The position numbers and the translations under genes are program-made. The notes under the pieces were generated by a model, which was not told the origin of the DNA, ran no database searches, and was given only the letters and a program-made list of their open reading frames with translations. A stretch of 64,000 bases of DNA from JBATTK01 sp049670505 (GTDB lineage: Bacteria; Bacteroidota; Bacteroidia; Flavobacteriales; Flavobacteriaceae). Below are positions 34,530-42,533 of the stretch, in pieces. The first letter of the stretch is position 1, and the number at the start of each line of letters is the position of its first letter. Location: contig JBATTK010000148.1 in the NCBI GenBank assembly GCA_049670505.1, forward strand, positions 1-64,000, given 5' to 3'.

Positions 34530-35168
34530 ATGAAAATGCCATTATTTCCCCTGCAATCCGTCTTTTTCCCCGGAGAGCGTATTCCTTTACATATTTTTGA
34601 GGATCGTTATAAGCAGTTGATCAATGATTGTCTGGAAGAAGCTATTAATTTTGGTATACCCGTATATCTAAACGATTCTTTGGCGTATGGAACGGAAATG
34701 AAATTGGAAGAAGTGATGAACACCTATGATAATGGTGAGATGGACATTATCTGTACGGCCAAACGGGTTTTTAAGGTATTGATGTTCGACAATCAAATGG
34801 GTGAAAAATTATATGCAGGGGGAATTATTGAGTTTTTGGATAATATAGATGATGGCGCGCAATCCCAAAAGAAAACTGTTTTACAATATATTCAAGAATT
34901 GTACGTACTGATGAACGTTCCTCTTACTGACATTTCTACTGAAGAGTTTAACAGTTATTTGCTTATACATAAAATCGGTCTTTCCGTAGGACAGGAACAT
35001 GAGTTGTTGCAAATGACGCGGGAAAGTGAGCGTTTGAAATATATTGAAATGCATTTAAAGACCATTATTGCTGTTTTGAAAGAGGTGAACCGCACAAAGA
35101 AGATTATTGAGATGAACGGTCATTTTAGAAATTTTGACCCCTTGGATTTTGAGGATTTTAAAATTTGA
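34530..35168 (+). CDS. LON-type substrate-binding domain protein
   Basis: A 212-residue protein consisting of the Lon N-terminal (PUA-like) domain without ATPase or protease parts. The start MPLFPLQSVFFPGERIPLHIFEDRYKQLINDC is the family hallmark (LFPL...FPG...PLHIFE.RY..L). The second half (about 110-200) is helical, as in other stand-alone LON-domain proteins. Such proteins are proposed to bind unfolded polypeptides; a specific role here is not known. Divergent from lysA, followed by sucC with its own promoter. Confidence 0.92.
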   Translation: MKMPLFPLQSVFFPGERIPLHIFEDRYKQLINDCLEEAINFGIPVYLNDSLAYGTEMKLEEVMNTYDNGEMDIICTAKRVFKVLMFDNQMGEKLYAGGIIEFLDNIDDGAQSQKKTVLQYIQELYVLMNVPLTDISTEEFNSYLLIHKIGLSVGQEHELLQMTRESERLKYIEMHLKTIIAVLKEVNRTKKIIEMNGHFRNFDPLDFEDFKI

Positions 35169-35211
35169 CCGATACCCCTATTTTTCATTAGGGTAACTCC
35201 CTCGGGTTTGC

Positions 35212-35219
35212 TATTTTTG
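35212..35219 (+). promoter_or_regulatory. -7 promoter element of sucC
   Basis: TATTTTTG fits TAnnTTTG and ends 23 bases before the sucC ATG. Confidence 0.55.
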
Positions 35220-35242
35220 CTACCGAATAAAAACTCACCTTT

Positions 35243-36436
35243 ATGAATCTTCACGAATATCAAGGAAAGGAAATTTTAGCAAGTTTTGGCGTACGCATCC
35301 AACGGGGAATCGTGGCCCATAATGCAAAAGAAGCAGTCAGTGCGGCCAAACAGCTTACCCAGGAAACAGGAACGGGATGGCATGTCATCAAAGCACAGGT
35401 ACATGCCGGTGGACGTGGCAAAGGAGGAGGGGTAAAACTTGCCAAAAACTTAAAAGACGTAGAGGATATTGCCGGTAGTATTATAGGAATGAATTTGATT
35501 ACGCCCCAAACATCCGCTGAGGGCAAAAAGGTGCATAAGGTTTTAGTGGCCGAGGATGTTTATTATCCCGGGGATAGCGATACGAACGAATTTTATATGT
35601 CCGTGCTACTGAACAGGGGCACTGGTAGAAATATGATTATGTACTCTACCGAAGGAGGAATGGATATAGAGACTGTTGCCGAAGAAACCCCACATTTGAT
35701 CTTTACCGAGGAAATAAATCCCGCAACGGGCATGTTGCCTTTTCAAGCCAGAAGAATTGCTTTTAATTTAGGACTTTCGGGAACGGCTTTTAAAGAGATG
35801 ACCAAATTTGTCGCTGCCCTATATAGGGCATATGAGCAAAGTGACGCAAGTTTGTTTGAGATAAATCCAGTACTCAAAACTTCGGATGATAAAATCATGG
35901 CCGTAGACGCAAAGGTCTCTATTGATGATAATGCGCTGTTCCGAAGAAAACAATATGCGGAAATGCGTGATTTACGAGAGGAAAACCCCATAGAGGTAGA
36001 GGCTAGGGCCGTAGGCCTGAACTATGTAGATTTGGATGGCAATGTAGGCTGTATGGTCAACGGGGCCGGTCTGGCCATGGCGACGATGGATTTAATAAAG
36101 ATGGCCGGTGGGGAACCTGCCAACTTTTTGGACGTGGGCGGTACCGCAGATGCCAAAAGAGTAGAGGAAGCATTTAGGATTATTCTAAAAGACGCTGCCG
36201 TAAAAGCTATACTGGTAAATATATTTGGGGGCATCGTACGATGTGATCGCGTAGCGCAAGGTATTGTGGATGCCTATAAAAATATGGGAGATGCCATTAA
36301 AGTCCCTATAATAGTCCGTCTGCAAGGAACAAACGCGGAACTTGCCAAAGAAATCATAGATAATTCGGGCTTGGCGGTACATTCAGCAGTTCAATTCCAG
36401 GAAGCTGCGGACAAAGTAAAGGAGGTTTTAAGCTAG
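35243..36436 (+). CDS. sucC: Succinyl-CoA synthetase beta subunit (ADP-forming)
   Basis: Beta subunit of the citric-acid-cycle enzyme that couples succinyl-CoA cleavage to ATP formation. The N-terminal ATP-grasp domain (1-240) begins MNLHEYQGKEILASFGV and has the nucleotide-binding VHAGGRGKGGGVKLA, then EINPVL (metal site). The C-terminal CoA-ligase domain contains GCMVNGAGLAMATMDLIKMAGGEPANFLDVGGTAD and NIFGGIVRCD. Length (397) is standard. The alpha subunit gene sucD is not adjacent: only a terminator follows, as often in Bacteroidota. Confidence 0.97.
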   Translation: MNLHEYQGKEILASFGVRIQRGIVAHNAKEAVSAAKQLTQETGTGWHVIKAQVHAGGRGKGGGVKLAKNLKDVEDIAGSIIGMNLITPQTSAEGKKVHKVLVAEDVYYPGDSDTNEFYMSVLLNRGTGRNMIMYSTEGGMDIETVAEETPHLIFTEEINPATGMLPFQARRIAFNLGLSGTAFKEMTKFVAALYRAYEQSDASLFEINPVLKTSDDKIMAVDAKVSIDDNALFRRKQYAEMRDLREENPIEVEARAVGLNYVDLDGNVGCMVNGAGLAMATMDLIKMAGGEPANFLDVGGTADAKRVEEAFRIILKDAAVKAILVNIFGGIVRCDRVAQGIVDAYKNMGDAIKVPIIVRLQGTNAELAKEIIDNSGLAVHSAVQFQEAADKVKEVLS

Positions 36437-36467
36437 GTATTTTTTCAGAGACTAATTCAAAATAGGT

Positions 36468-36506
36468 AATGGGTAATGTTATTTTAACATTGCCCATTTC
36501 TTTTTT
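36468..36506 (+). terminator. Rho-independent terminator after sucC
   Basis: AATGGGTAATGTTA pairs with TAACATTGCCCATT (one G-T pair) around TTT, followed by T-rich sequence. Confidence 0.85.
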
Positions 36507-36827
36507 ATGATGCGCCTATCCAAATCTATTTAAATTCCTTAACCGTTCAAGTAAATTTATTTGGAATTATTCATCATTTTCAGATATTTTGATCGAAAAA
36601 CGCAAACTCGGAAATTTCCTAACATTGGTATCAGATTATTAGCTTATAGTTACCCAATTTAAATAAGGGTTAAGCTTCTTCCGTATGTTATTTTCGAACC
36701 TTTTTTAATTCTAATTTTGTCCTATCCAATTGCGGATTAGGGATGAGATGATTGGATTTTTTTTAAGTCCTAATCATTAATCAGTTATAGTTTTTATTAT
36801 CAATCAATTCATTTAAAACAGTAGGTC
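36507..36827 (+). promoter_or_regulatory. Leader region of the small secreted TonB_C-like gene
   Basis: This 321-base stretch has no open frame of note. A -7-type TAATTTTG occurs at 36712-36719, giving a possible leader of about 100 bases. Within that leader GATTAGG (36735-36741) pairs with CCTAATC (36769-36775), so a hairpin could form in the RNA. Nothing else is recognised. Confidence 0.4.
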
Positions 36828-37169
36828 ATGAGAAAAATTAGTTTAATCTTGGTAGCGACAATGCTACTTTCCAACAGTAATCTTTTTGCCAATGATTTCA
36901 AAAAGGACAAGCAGAACAAAAGTAAAAGTCTCTCTATGCAAATTGAAGCACTTTTAAAGAACAATTCTTTTGACATCGGCTATATGGATCTAACCGCTAG
37001 CGTTAAATTTATGGTAAACGATAAAAAAGAAATCGTAGTTGTTTCTGTTGAGACGGATAACGAAATTTTTGAAGGGTTTGTAAAAAGTAGACTTAACTAC
37101 AGAAAAGTAGATGTTTCGGAATATCAGGAAGGTAAAATGTATAGGGTTCCGGTAAGGATTACCACTTAA
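36828..37169 (+). CDS. Small secreted protein resembling a TonB C-terminal domain
   Basis: A 113-residue exported protein: signal peptide (SLILVATMLLSNSNLFA, about 4-21) then a basic linker and a single compact domain. The segment VKFMVNDKKEIVVVSVETDNE, followed by FVKSRLNYRKVD and MYRVPVRITT, follows the beta-alpha-beta pattern of the TonB_C domain (xxFxVNxxGxI...V..x..GK.VxVPxxF). No membrane anchor of TonB type or proline-rich linker is present, so it is not a full energy transducer. Family not established. Ends just before a bidirectional terminator shared with the convergent DUF1456 gene. Confidence 0.75.
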   Translation: MRKISLILVATMLLSNSNLFANDFKKDKQNKSKSLSMQIEALLKNNSFDIGYMDLTASVKFMVNDKKEIVVVSVETDNEIFEGFVKSRLNYRKVDVSEYQEGKMYRVPVRITT

Positions 37170-37192
37170 GAAAAGTAGGAACGGTATAAAAA

Positions 37193-37220
37193 ATCCTGAA
37201 CTTGGTTCAGGATTTTTTTT
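37193..37220. terminator. Bidirectional terminator between convergent genes
   Basis: ATCCTGAAC pairs with GTTCAGGAT around CTT, with an A-run before and a T-run after the stem, so it can stop both the plus-strand gene and the convergent DUF1456 gene. It overlaps the final codons of the latter (stop at 37207-37209). Confidence 0.85.
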
Positions 37221-37581
37221 TGTTTTTATATTTTACATAGCTCAAGTCTTGAGTTCCTCCCTTTTTTAGCTTTGGTTTAGCACCTGATTTAATAGGTCCG
37301 GAAGTTTTGACTTCCTGCTTTTTCTTGTCCCTAAATAAGACCTCCTTGGGGTTTTTTGGATACTCTTTCGTTCCTCTCAAGTGAAGGACCAGTCCATTGA
37401 GAAAATTACGTAGTATCTGATCTCCACATGCAACGTAATTAGGGTGATCTTCCCTTCTGAAAAAGGCACTTATTTCACTTTTCGATATTTTAAAGTCTAC
37501 CAATTTCAGAATTTCTATAATCTCATCATCCCTTAGCATTAGGGCCACTCGAAGTTTTTTAAAAATATCGTTATTGGTCAT
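37207..37581 (-). CDS. DUF1456-domain (YehS-like) protein
   Basis: A 124-residue cytoplasmic protein. The DUF1456 helical repeat occupies about residues 1-72: NNDIFKKLRVALMLRDDEIIEILKLVDFKISKSEISAFFRREDHPNYVACGDQILRNFLNGL. E. coli YehS has two such repeats; this protein has one, followed by a basic, lysine-rich, probably disordered tail ending in KKKS. Function unknown. Oddly, the last codons are read through the stem and poly-A/T tract of the convergent terminator, so part of the lysine run is encoded by terminator sequence. Confidence 0.85.
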   Translation of the reverse strand: MTNNDIFKKLRVALMLRDDEIIEILKLVDFKISKSEISAFFRREDHPNYVACGDQILRNFLNGLVLHLRGTKEYPKNPKEVLFRDKKKQEVKTSGPIKSGAKPKLKKGGTQDLSYVKYKNKKKS

Positions 37582-37720
37582 AAATTGTTTTTTGGCAAAT
37601 TAGTATAAATAAATGGTGGTAGCCCAATTTAAGATCAGTTTTATCAGGTTTTATACGAAATTTCATATTTAAAAGTTATCTTATTAAGAATGTAGGAGTT
37701 GACCACTAAATTCCTTACCT

Positions 37721-38122
37721 ATGAGCACCCATAAAGAAAAACTTAGTATTTTATCGGAGATGATAGCTTTTGCAATGGTAGATAAGACGTTGAAAGAAGC
37801 TGAATACAACTTTCTTTTAGGTGTCGCTTCACAATTGGGCATCGACAAGAAAACCTTTGACTCGCTTTTTAATAAAAAGGTGGAAAAGATAATCCCTAAA
37901 TCCCAAGCGGAGCGTATACTGCAATTCCACAGATTGGTACTATTAATGAATGTGGACCAAGAAGTACATGAATTGGAAGTAGGTAAACTGCATAATATAG
38001 GCCTGGCCATGGGGTTACCACCTTCCGCTATCGAACAGGTACTTACCATAATGCATACATATCCCAATAACGTGATTCCACCTGATGTCCTGATCAATAT
38101 TTTTAAGGCGCATTACAACTGA
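37721..38122 (+). CDS. TerB-like protein
   Basis: A 133-residue all-helical protein of the TerB/DjlA-like superfamily. Two acidic helix-turn segments that may bind metal are visible: MVDKTLKEAEYNFLLGVASQLGI and MNVDQEVHELEVGKLHNIGLAMGL, the classic repeat of TerB domains. No J domain or membrane segment. TerB proteins were named for tellurite resistance, but stand-alone copies are common and uncharacterised. No ter genes are nearby, so a tellurite role is not suggested. Confidence 0.85.
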   Translation: MSTHKEKLSILSEMIAFAMVDKTLKEAEYNFLLGVASQLGIDKKTFDSLFNKKVEKIIPKSQAERILQFHRLVLLMNVDQEVHELEVGKLHNIGLAMGLPPSAIEQVLTIMHTYPNNVIPPDVLINIFKAHYN

Positions 38123-38254
38123 GAAACTTTCTTTTTAAATGCCAATATGTCACTAGTTCTAAAGAATAAAATGACAAAAGGGCATTAAACTGTGCTTGGT
38201 ATATCATTTGAACATACGATTGCGAAGTTTAAGTTTAATTAAAAAAAGATAATC

Positions 38255-38680
38255 ATGAGTTTAGTAAAAAGACATAATGTAATGTTCCCGAATTTAATGA
38301 ACGAAGTTTTTAAACCAGACTGGTTTGGAGGAATTGATAATTATAACAACACTCCCCCAGCGGTCAACATTAAGGATAACGAAACGGATTTTACACTGGA
38401 ATTGGTCGTTCCAGGAAGAAAAAAAGAGGATTTTAACATAGAGATCGATAAAAACGTACTGACCGTTTCCGCTGAGATCGAATCCGACAATACGGTAACG
38501 GAAGAAAATTATACAAGAAGGGAATTTGTAAGCTCTTCTTTTAAAAGGGCATTTACCTTACCTAAAACCATAGATGAGGATAAAATCGTTGCTTCTTATA
38601 AAGATGGAATATTAAGCCTGTCCATACCAAAAAAGGAAGAAGCGCTGCCTAAACCCAAAAGACTGATTGACATAGCGTAA
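38255..38680 (+). CDS. Hsp20/alpha-crystallin small heat-shock protein
   Basis: ATP-independent chaperone of 141 residues that holds unfolding proteins in oligomeric complexes. The alpha-crystallin domain (about 30-130) starts at PPAVNIKDNETDFTLELVVPGRKKEDFNIEIDKNVLTVSAE; the conserved G-x-L near the end is KDGILSLSIPKK, and the C-terminal I-x-I/V-like motif is present as RLIDIA. The N-terminal segment MSLVKRHNVMFPNLMNEVF is usual for flavobacterial Hsp20. Followed by a strong bidirectional terminator. Confidence 0.95.
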   Translation: MSLVKRHNVMFPNLMNEVFKPDWFGGIDNYNNTPPAVNIKDNETDFTLELVVPGRKKEDFNIEIDKNVLTVSAEIESDNTVTEENYTRREFVSSSFKRAFTLPKTIDEDKIVASYKDGILSLSIPKKEEALPKPKRLIDIA

Positions 38681-38768
38681 AGGACGTTTATCAGATGTAG
38701 TAGTACTGATACCGGAATAAATCTGGTACCCTCTAGTTTTTCATGATAATTGGTTTGGTTAGTTAGTT

Positions 38769-38815
38769 GAAAAAGTGCCCAAATCCTGAAACTTCAGGAG
38801 ATGGGCACTTTTTCT
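38769..38815. terminator. Bidirectional terminator between hsp20 and the M20 peptidase gene
   Basis: AAAAAGTGCCC pairs with GGGCACTTTTT; the inner part (TCCTGAA/TTCAGGA) forms a second stem. It has A-runs and T-runs on both sides, and lies between convergent genes. Confidence 0.9.
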
Positions 38816-38841
38816 ATTTTCAAGAGAGACTTGGCACCATA

Positions 38842-40380
38842 TTATTCAAGAGGCTCATCCAAGATGGCAAGACAAGACATTATTCCTTCCATGAAATTAC
38901 CCAGTCGTAAATTTTCGTTGGGACTGTGTATGTTATTATCCGGATTAGGGATTCGTATGGAAACCGCCGGTATCCCCAAGGTTTTGATAAAGGGTGCTAT
39001 AGGTTGGGAACCACCAGTAGTCCTCATATTTACCAACTTATCGCCAAAAATCCGAATCATGGCCTTATTCAACATTTTTCCAATAGGATCATCGAACTCG
39101 GTTCTATAAGGACTGGAACCCATTGAATATGTAAACGAAGCCAATTTGGAATACATATTCCGTTCCTTTTCGGTTGGTATTGAATTTACCAAATGGTAGC
39201 CACTGTCTACAATATATTTTCTTAGGGATTCCATCAAGGTCTTTCCATCGGATTCCGGTACCAATCGCATATCGATTTCCACAATGACTTCCGAAGGAAT
39301 AATAGTACGTACTTTATCCCCGACCCAGGCCGCATTCAGCCCTCGAATGTTTAAGGAAGGGTATTGGATCGCTTCTTGGTAAGTTGCTCCCACGGCATCC
39401 GCCTTCGCGATTCCCAAGCGACGTTTAATACTATCCATGTTTTCAGGAAGAGAATTCATCAAGGTTTTTTCCTTTTCGCTAAGATGGATGCCGTCATAGA
39501 ATCCGGGAATAGTGACCCTTCCGTCTTCATCTTTGAGTCCACCTAATAGTTTTGCCGTTTCAAAGATCGGATTAGGCGCAAAGTTCCCATACTGACCGCT
39601 GTGCAAAGGATATCTGGGTCCAAAAATCTTTAATGTGGCCGTTGCGATACCCCTAGCACCAAATGTTAAGGTGGGTAGGTTGGAAAGATGCCTTGTTCCA
39701 TCCATGATCAACATCATGTCCGCTCCTAAAAGCTCTTTATGGTCCATCACTGCTTTTGGAAGATGTGGGGAGCCCATCTCTTCCTGAAAATCCATAATTA
39801 CCTTTATATTATATGCAGGTTTCAAGTTTTTGGATTTCAAAACTTCCAATGCGGAGATGAATGCCATTGCAGGCCCTTTGGAATCAGATGCGGAACGGGC
39901 AAAAATTCGCCAATCCGGATGGTATTCATCTTTTAGGCGATTAAAATCGATTGCTTTCCAAATCCCTTCCTGCTTTTCCTTTAGTACCGGATAGAACGGG
40001 TTAGGTTGTTCCCATTTTGTGGTGTCCACAGGTTGTCCGTCGATCTGAAGATAGAACAATACGGTCTTCGCTTTTTTATGGAATTTTTTTTCGGCGAACA
40101 ATATAGGGGCACCTTCGGTACGTATGGTTTGGGTATGAAATGATAATTCGTTGAAGACCGTGTTGCACCATTCTAAATTATACGCTACCTGATCAGGAAA
40201 GTGTCCGTCATTGGGTAGTTTCAGAAACTCGTTCAACTTAAATAGTGCCCCCGGAAATTTTTCCATAGAGGCTTCTTCGATCTGTGATGCTGTTAAATGT
40301 TGACAGAATGCCCTGGATGGAAGCATGGTTATAGACAGACAGCTCAGCAATAAAAAAAGTATCTTTTTCGGTATTTTCAT
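38842..40380 (-). CDS. Secreted M20-family dipeptidase-like protein
   Basis: A 512-residue exported protein with signal peptide ILFLLLSCLSITMLPSRAFC (about 7-27). It follows the carnosinase/CNDP layout: ARSASDSKGPAMAFISALEVL, MDFQEEMGSPHLP (Glu-Glu), LIMDG, the lid with PLHSGQYGNFAPNP, TTGGSQPIAPFIKTLGIPAVSIRIP and HSPNENLR (metal His). The usual first metal ligand H-x-D is replaced: VLFYLQIDGQPVD has Gln where the family has His. It may thus have altered metal binding or be specialised. Convergent with hsp20. Confidence 0.88.
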   Translation of the reverse strand: MKIPKKILFLLLSCLSITMLPSRAFCQHLTASQIEEASMEKFPGALFKLNEFLKLPNDGHFPDQVAYNLEWCNTVFNELSFHTQTIRTEGAPILFAEKKFHKKAKTVLFYLQIDGQPVDTTKWEQPNPFYPVLKEKQEGIWKAIDFNRLKDEYHPDWRIFARSASDSKGPAMAFISALEVLKSKNLKPAYNIKVIMDFQEEMGSPHLPKAVMDHKELLGADMMLIMDGTRHLSNLPTLTFGARGIATATLKIFGPRYPLHSGQYGNFAPNPIFETAKLLGGLKDEDGRVTIPGFYDGIHLSEKEKTLMNSLPENMDSIKRRLGIAKADAVGATYQEAIQYPSLNIRGLNAAWVGDKVRTIIPSEVIVEIDMRLVPESDGKTLMESLRKYIVDSGYHLVNSIPTEKERNMYSKLASFTYSMGSSPYRTEFDDPIGKMLNKAMIRIFGDKLVNMRTTGGSQPIAPFIKTLGIPAVSIRIPNPDNNIHSPNENLRLGNFMEGIMSCLAILDEPLE

Positions 40381-40445
40381 AATTTTGAAGGTGTCTAGAT
40401 TTAAATCATAGCAATAGTTCGGCGATGGGGCAATAATAGGAGTTT

Positions 40446-42434
40446 CTAATCCTGTTCCTGTAACATTTTAATCTCATCCCTTAATTTTGCCGCCTGCATA
40501 AAATCCAGTTCCTTAGCGGCTTTCTCCATGGCCTTTCGCTTTTCCCGGATAATTTTTTCCCGCTGTTCCTTGGTTAGATATTCTATATCCGGTTCTGCCG
40601 CTCGCATGCTTTCCTTTTCAAAATGATAAGTCGATACGGAATTTTTGGTCAATGCACTATCCAAGCTTTTGTTAAGGGCCTTTGGCACCAAATTGTTCTC
40701 TAAATTGTACGCCATTTGTTTTTCCCTGCGGTAGTTGGTCTCATCTATAGTTTTTTGCATGCTGGCCGTAACTTTATCGGCATACATGATGGATTTTCCA
40801 TTAAGGTTTCTGGCGGCCCTCCCTACAGTTTGCGTCAAAGATCGGTTACTTCTCAAGAAACCTTCCTTATCGGCATCTAAAATAGCCACTAAGGATACTT
40901 CCGGCAAATCCAGTCCTTCACGAAGTAAATTGACCCCGATCAATACGTCAAAAATACCCTTTCTTAGATCCTGCATAATTTCTACCCGTTCCAGGGTATC
41001 TACATCACTATGGATATAACGACACCTGACATTGATACGGGTAAGATATTTGGCCAGTTCCTCTGCCATTCTTTTGGTCAAAGTAGTGACCAACACACGC
41101 TCATCTTTTTCCACACGTAGCTGTATTTCCTCTACTAGATCGTCTATTTGATTAAGGCTTGGACGAATCTCTATGGTAGGATCCAATAGCCCTGTTGGGC
41201 GGATTACCTGTTCTACATAGATCCCCTGACTTAGTTCTAGTTCATAATCCGCCGGTGTGGCACTCACGAATATAACTTGGTTCTGTAAGGCCTCGAACTC
41301 CTCAAATTTCAAGGGTCTATTATCCATAGCGGCGGGTAAGCGAAAACCAAATTCTACCAAATTTTCCTTTCGGGAACGGTCACCTCCGTACATGGCATGT
41401 ACTTGGGGTATAGTTACATGACTCTCATCGATTACCATTAAATAATCATCCGGAAAATAATCTAATAGGCAGAAAGGTCTGGTTCCCGGTTCTCGTCCGT
41501 CCAAATACCTGGAATAGTTTTCTATACCCGAGCAATATCCCAGTTCCCGCATCATTTCCAAATCAAAGTTCGTACGTTCCTCCAAGCGCTTGGCTTCCAA
41601 AGGTTTTGCGATTTCCTTAAAATAATTTACCTGATTGACCATGTCGTCCTGAATTTGATGAATGGCATTTTGGAGTATATCCGGAGAGGTAACGAACATA
41701 TTGGCAGGATAGATGTTGAGATTGTCATAGACCTCTATTATTTTGTTCTTGAAAGGGTCAAATGCCTCTATTTCCTCTATTTCATCCCCAAAAAAGTGAA
41801 TTCTGAAGGCATGGTCCGCGTAACTCGGGAATACGTCCACGACGTCTCCCTTGACCCTAAAATTACCGTTCCTGAAATCGGAAGTGGTCCTGGAATATAA
41901 ACTTTGTACCAATTGATGTAAAAATTTGGTGCGCGCAATTACTTGATCTTTTCGGATTGAAATTACATTTTTTTGAAATTCCACCGGATTACCGATACCG
42001 TAGAGGCAGGAAACCGATGCTACCACCAATACGTCCCTACGTCCCGATAGGAGGGAAGAGGTGGCACTAAGCCTTAATTTCTCTATATCCTCGTTTATGG
42101 AAAGATCTTTTTCTATATAGGTTCCGGTAGTAGGTATGTAGGCCTCCGGTTGATAGTAATCGTAGTAGGAAACAAAATATTCCACGGCATTTTCGGGGAA
42201 AAATTGCTTGAATTCCGAATACAATTGTGCCGCAAGGGTCTTGTTATGGGCCAGCACTAAAGTCGGTTTTTGCACCTTTTCAATAACATTGGCTACGGTA
42301 AATGTTTTTCCCGAGCCGGTTACTCCCAAGAGGGTTTGATACCCTTCTTCACCCTGTATTCCTTCCACCAATTCATCTATTGCCTGGGGTTGATCTCCCG
42401 TAGGGCTAAATTCCGAAACAACCTTAAATTTCAT
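40446..42434 (-). CDS. uvrB: Excinuclease ABC subunit B
   Basis: DNA damage verification subunit of UvrABC nucleotide-excision repair. The 662-residue helicase-like protein shows Walker A GVTGSGKT (residues 38-45), the beta-hairpin YYDYYQPEAYIPTTGTYIEKD (about 105) that wraps the DNA, DESHVTIPQ (motif II), LREGLDLPEV, the helicase motif QTVGRAARN and the C-terminal UVR motif (EKAAKELDFMQAAKLRDEI) that binds UvrC. Length and order are normal. Monocistronic. Confidence 0.98.
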   Translation of the reverse strand: MKFKVVSEFSPTGDQPQAIDELVEGIQGEEGYQTLLGVTGSGKTFTVANVIEKVQKPTLVLAHNKTLAAQLYSEFKQFFPENAVEYFVSYYDYYQPEAYIPTTGTYIEKDLSINEDIEKLRLSATSSLLSGRRDVLVVASVSCLYGIGNPVEFQKNVISIRKDQVIARTKFLHQLVQSLYSRTTSDFRNGNFRVKGDVVDVFPSYADHAFRIHFFGDEIEEIEAFDPFKNKIIEVYDNLNIYPANMFVTSPDILQNAIHQIQDDMVNQVNYFKEIAKPLEAKRLEERTNFDLEMMRELGYCSGIENYSRYLDGREPGTRPFCLLDYFPDDYLMVIDESHVTIPQVHAMYGGDRSRKENLVEFGFRLPAAMDNRPLKFEEFEALQNQVIFVSATPADYELELSQGIYVEQVIRPTGLLDPTIEIRPSLNQIDDLVEEIQLRVEKDERVLVTTLTKRMAEELAKYLTRINVRCRYIHSDVDTLERVEIMQDLRKGIFDVLIGVNLLREGLDLPEVSLVAILDADKEGFLRSNRSLTQTVGRAARNLNGKSIMYADKVTASMQKTIDETNYRREKQMAYNLENNLVPKALNKSLDSALTKNSVSTYHFEKESMRAAEPDIEYLTKEQREKIIREKRKAMEKAAKELDFMQAAKLRDEIKMLQEQD

Positions 42435-42533
42435 ATTTTAAATATTGTGATATTCCATTGTTAACAAACAAGAAGTATAAAATTACAAAACCACTACTGG
42501 ATTATGTAAATCGTTAGGGATTAAATTTGACAT

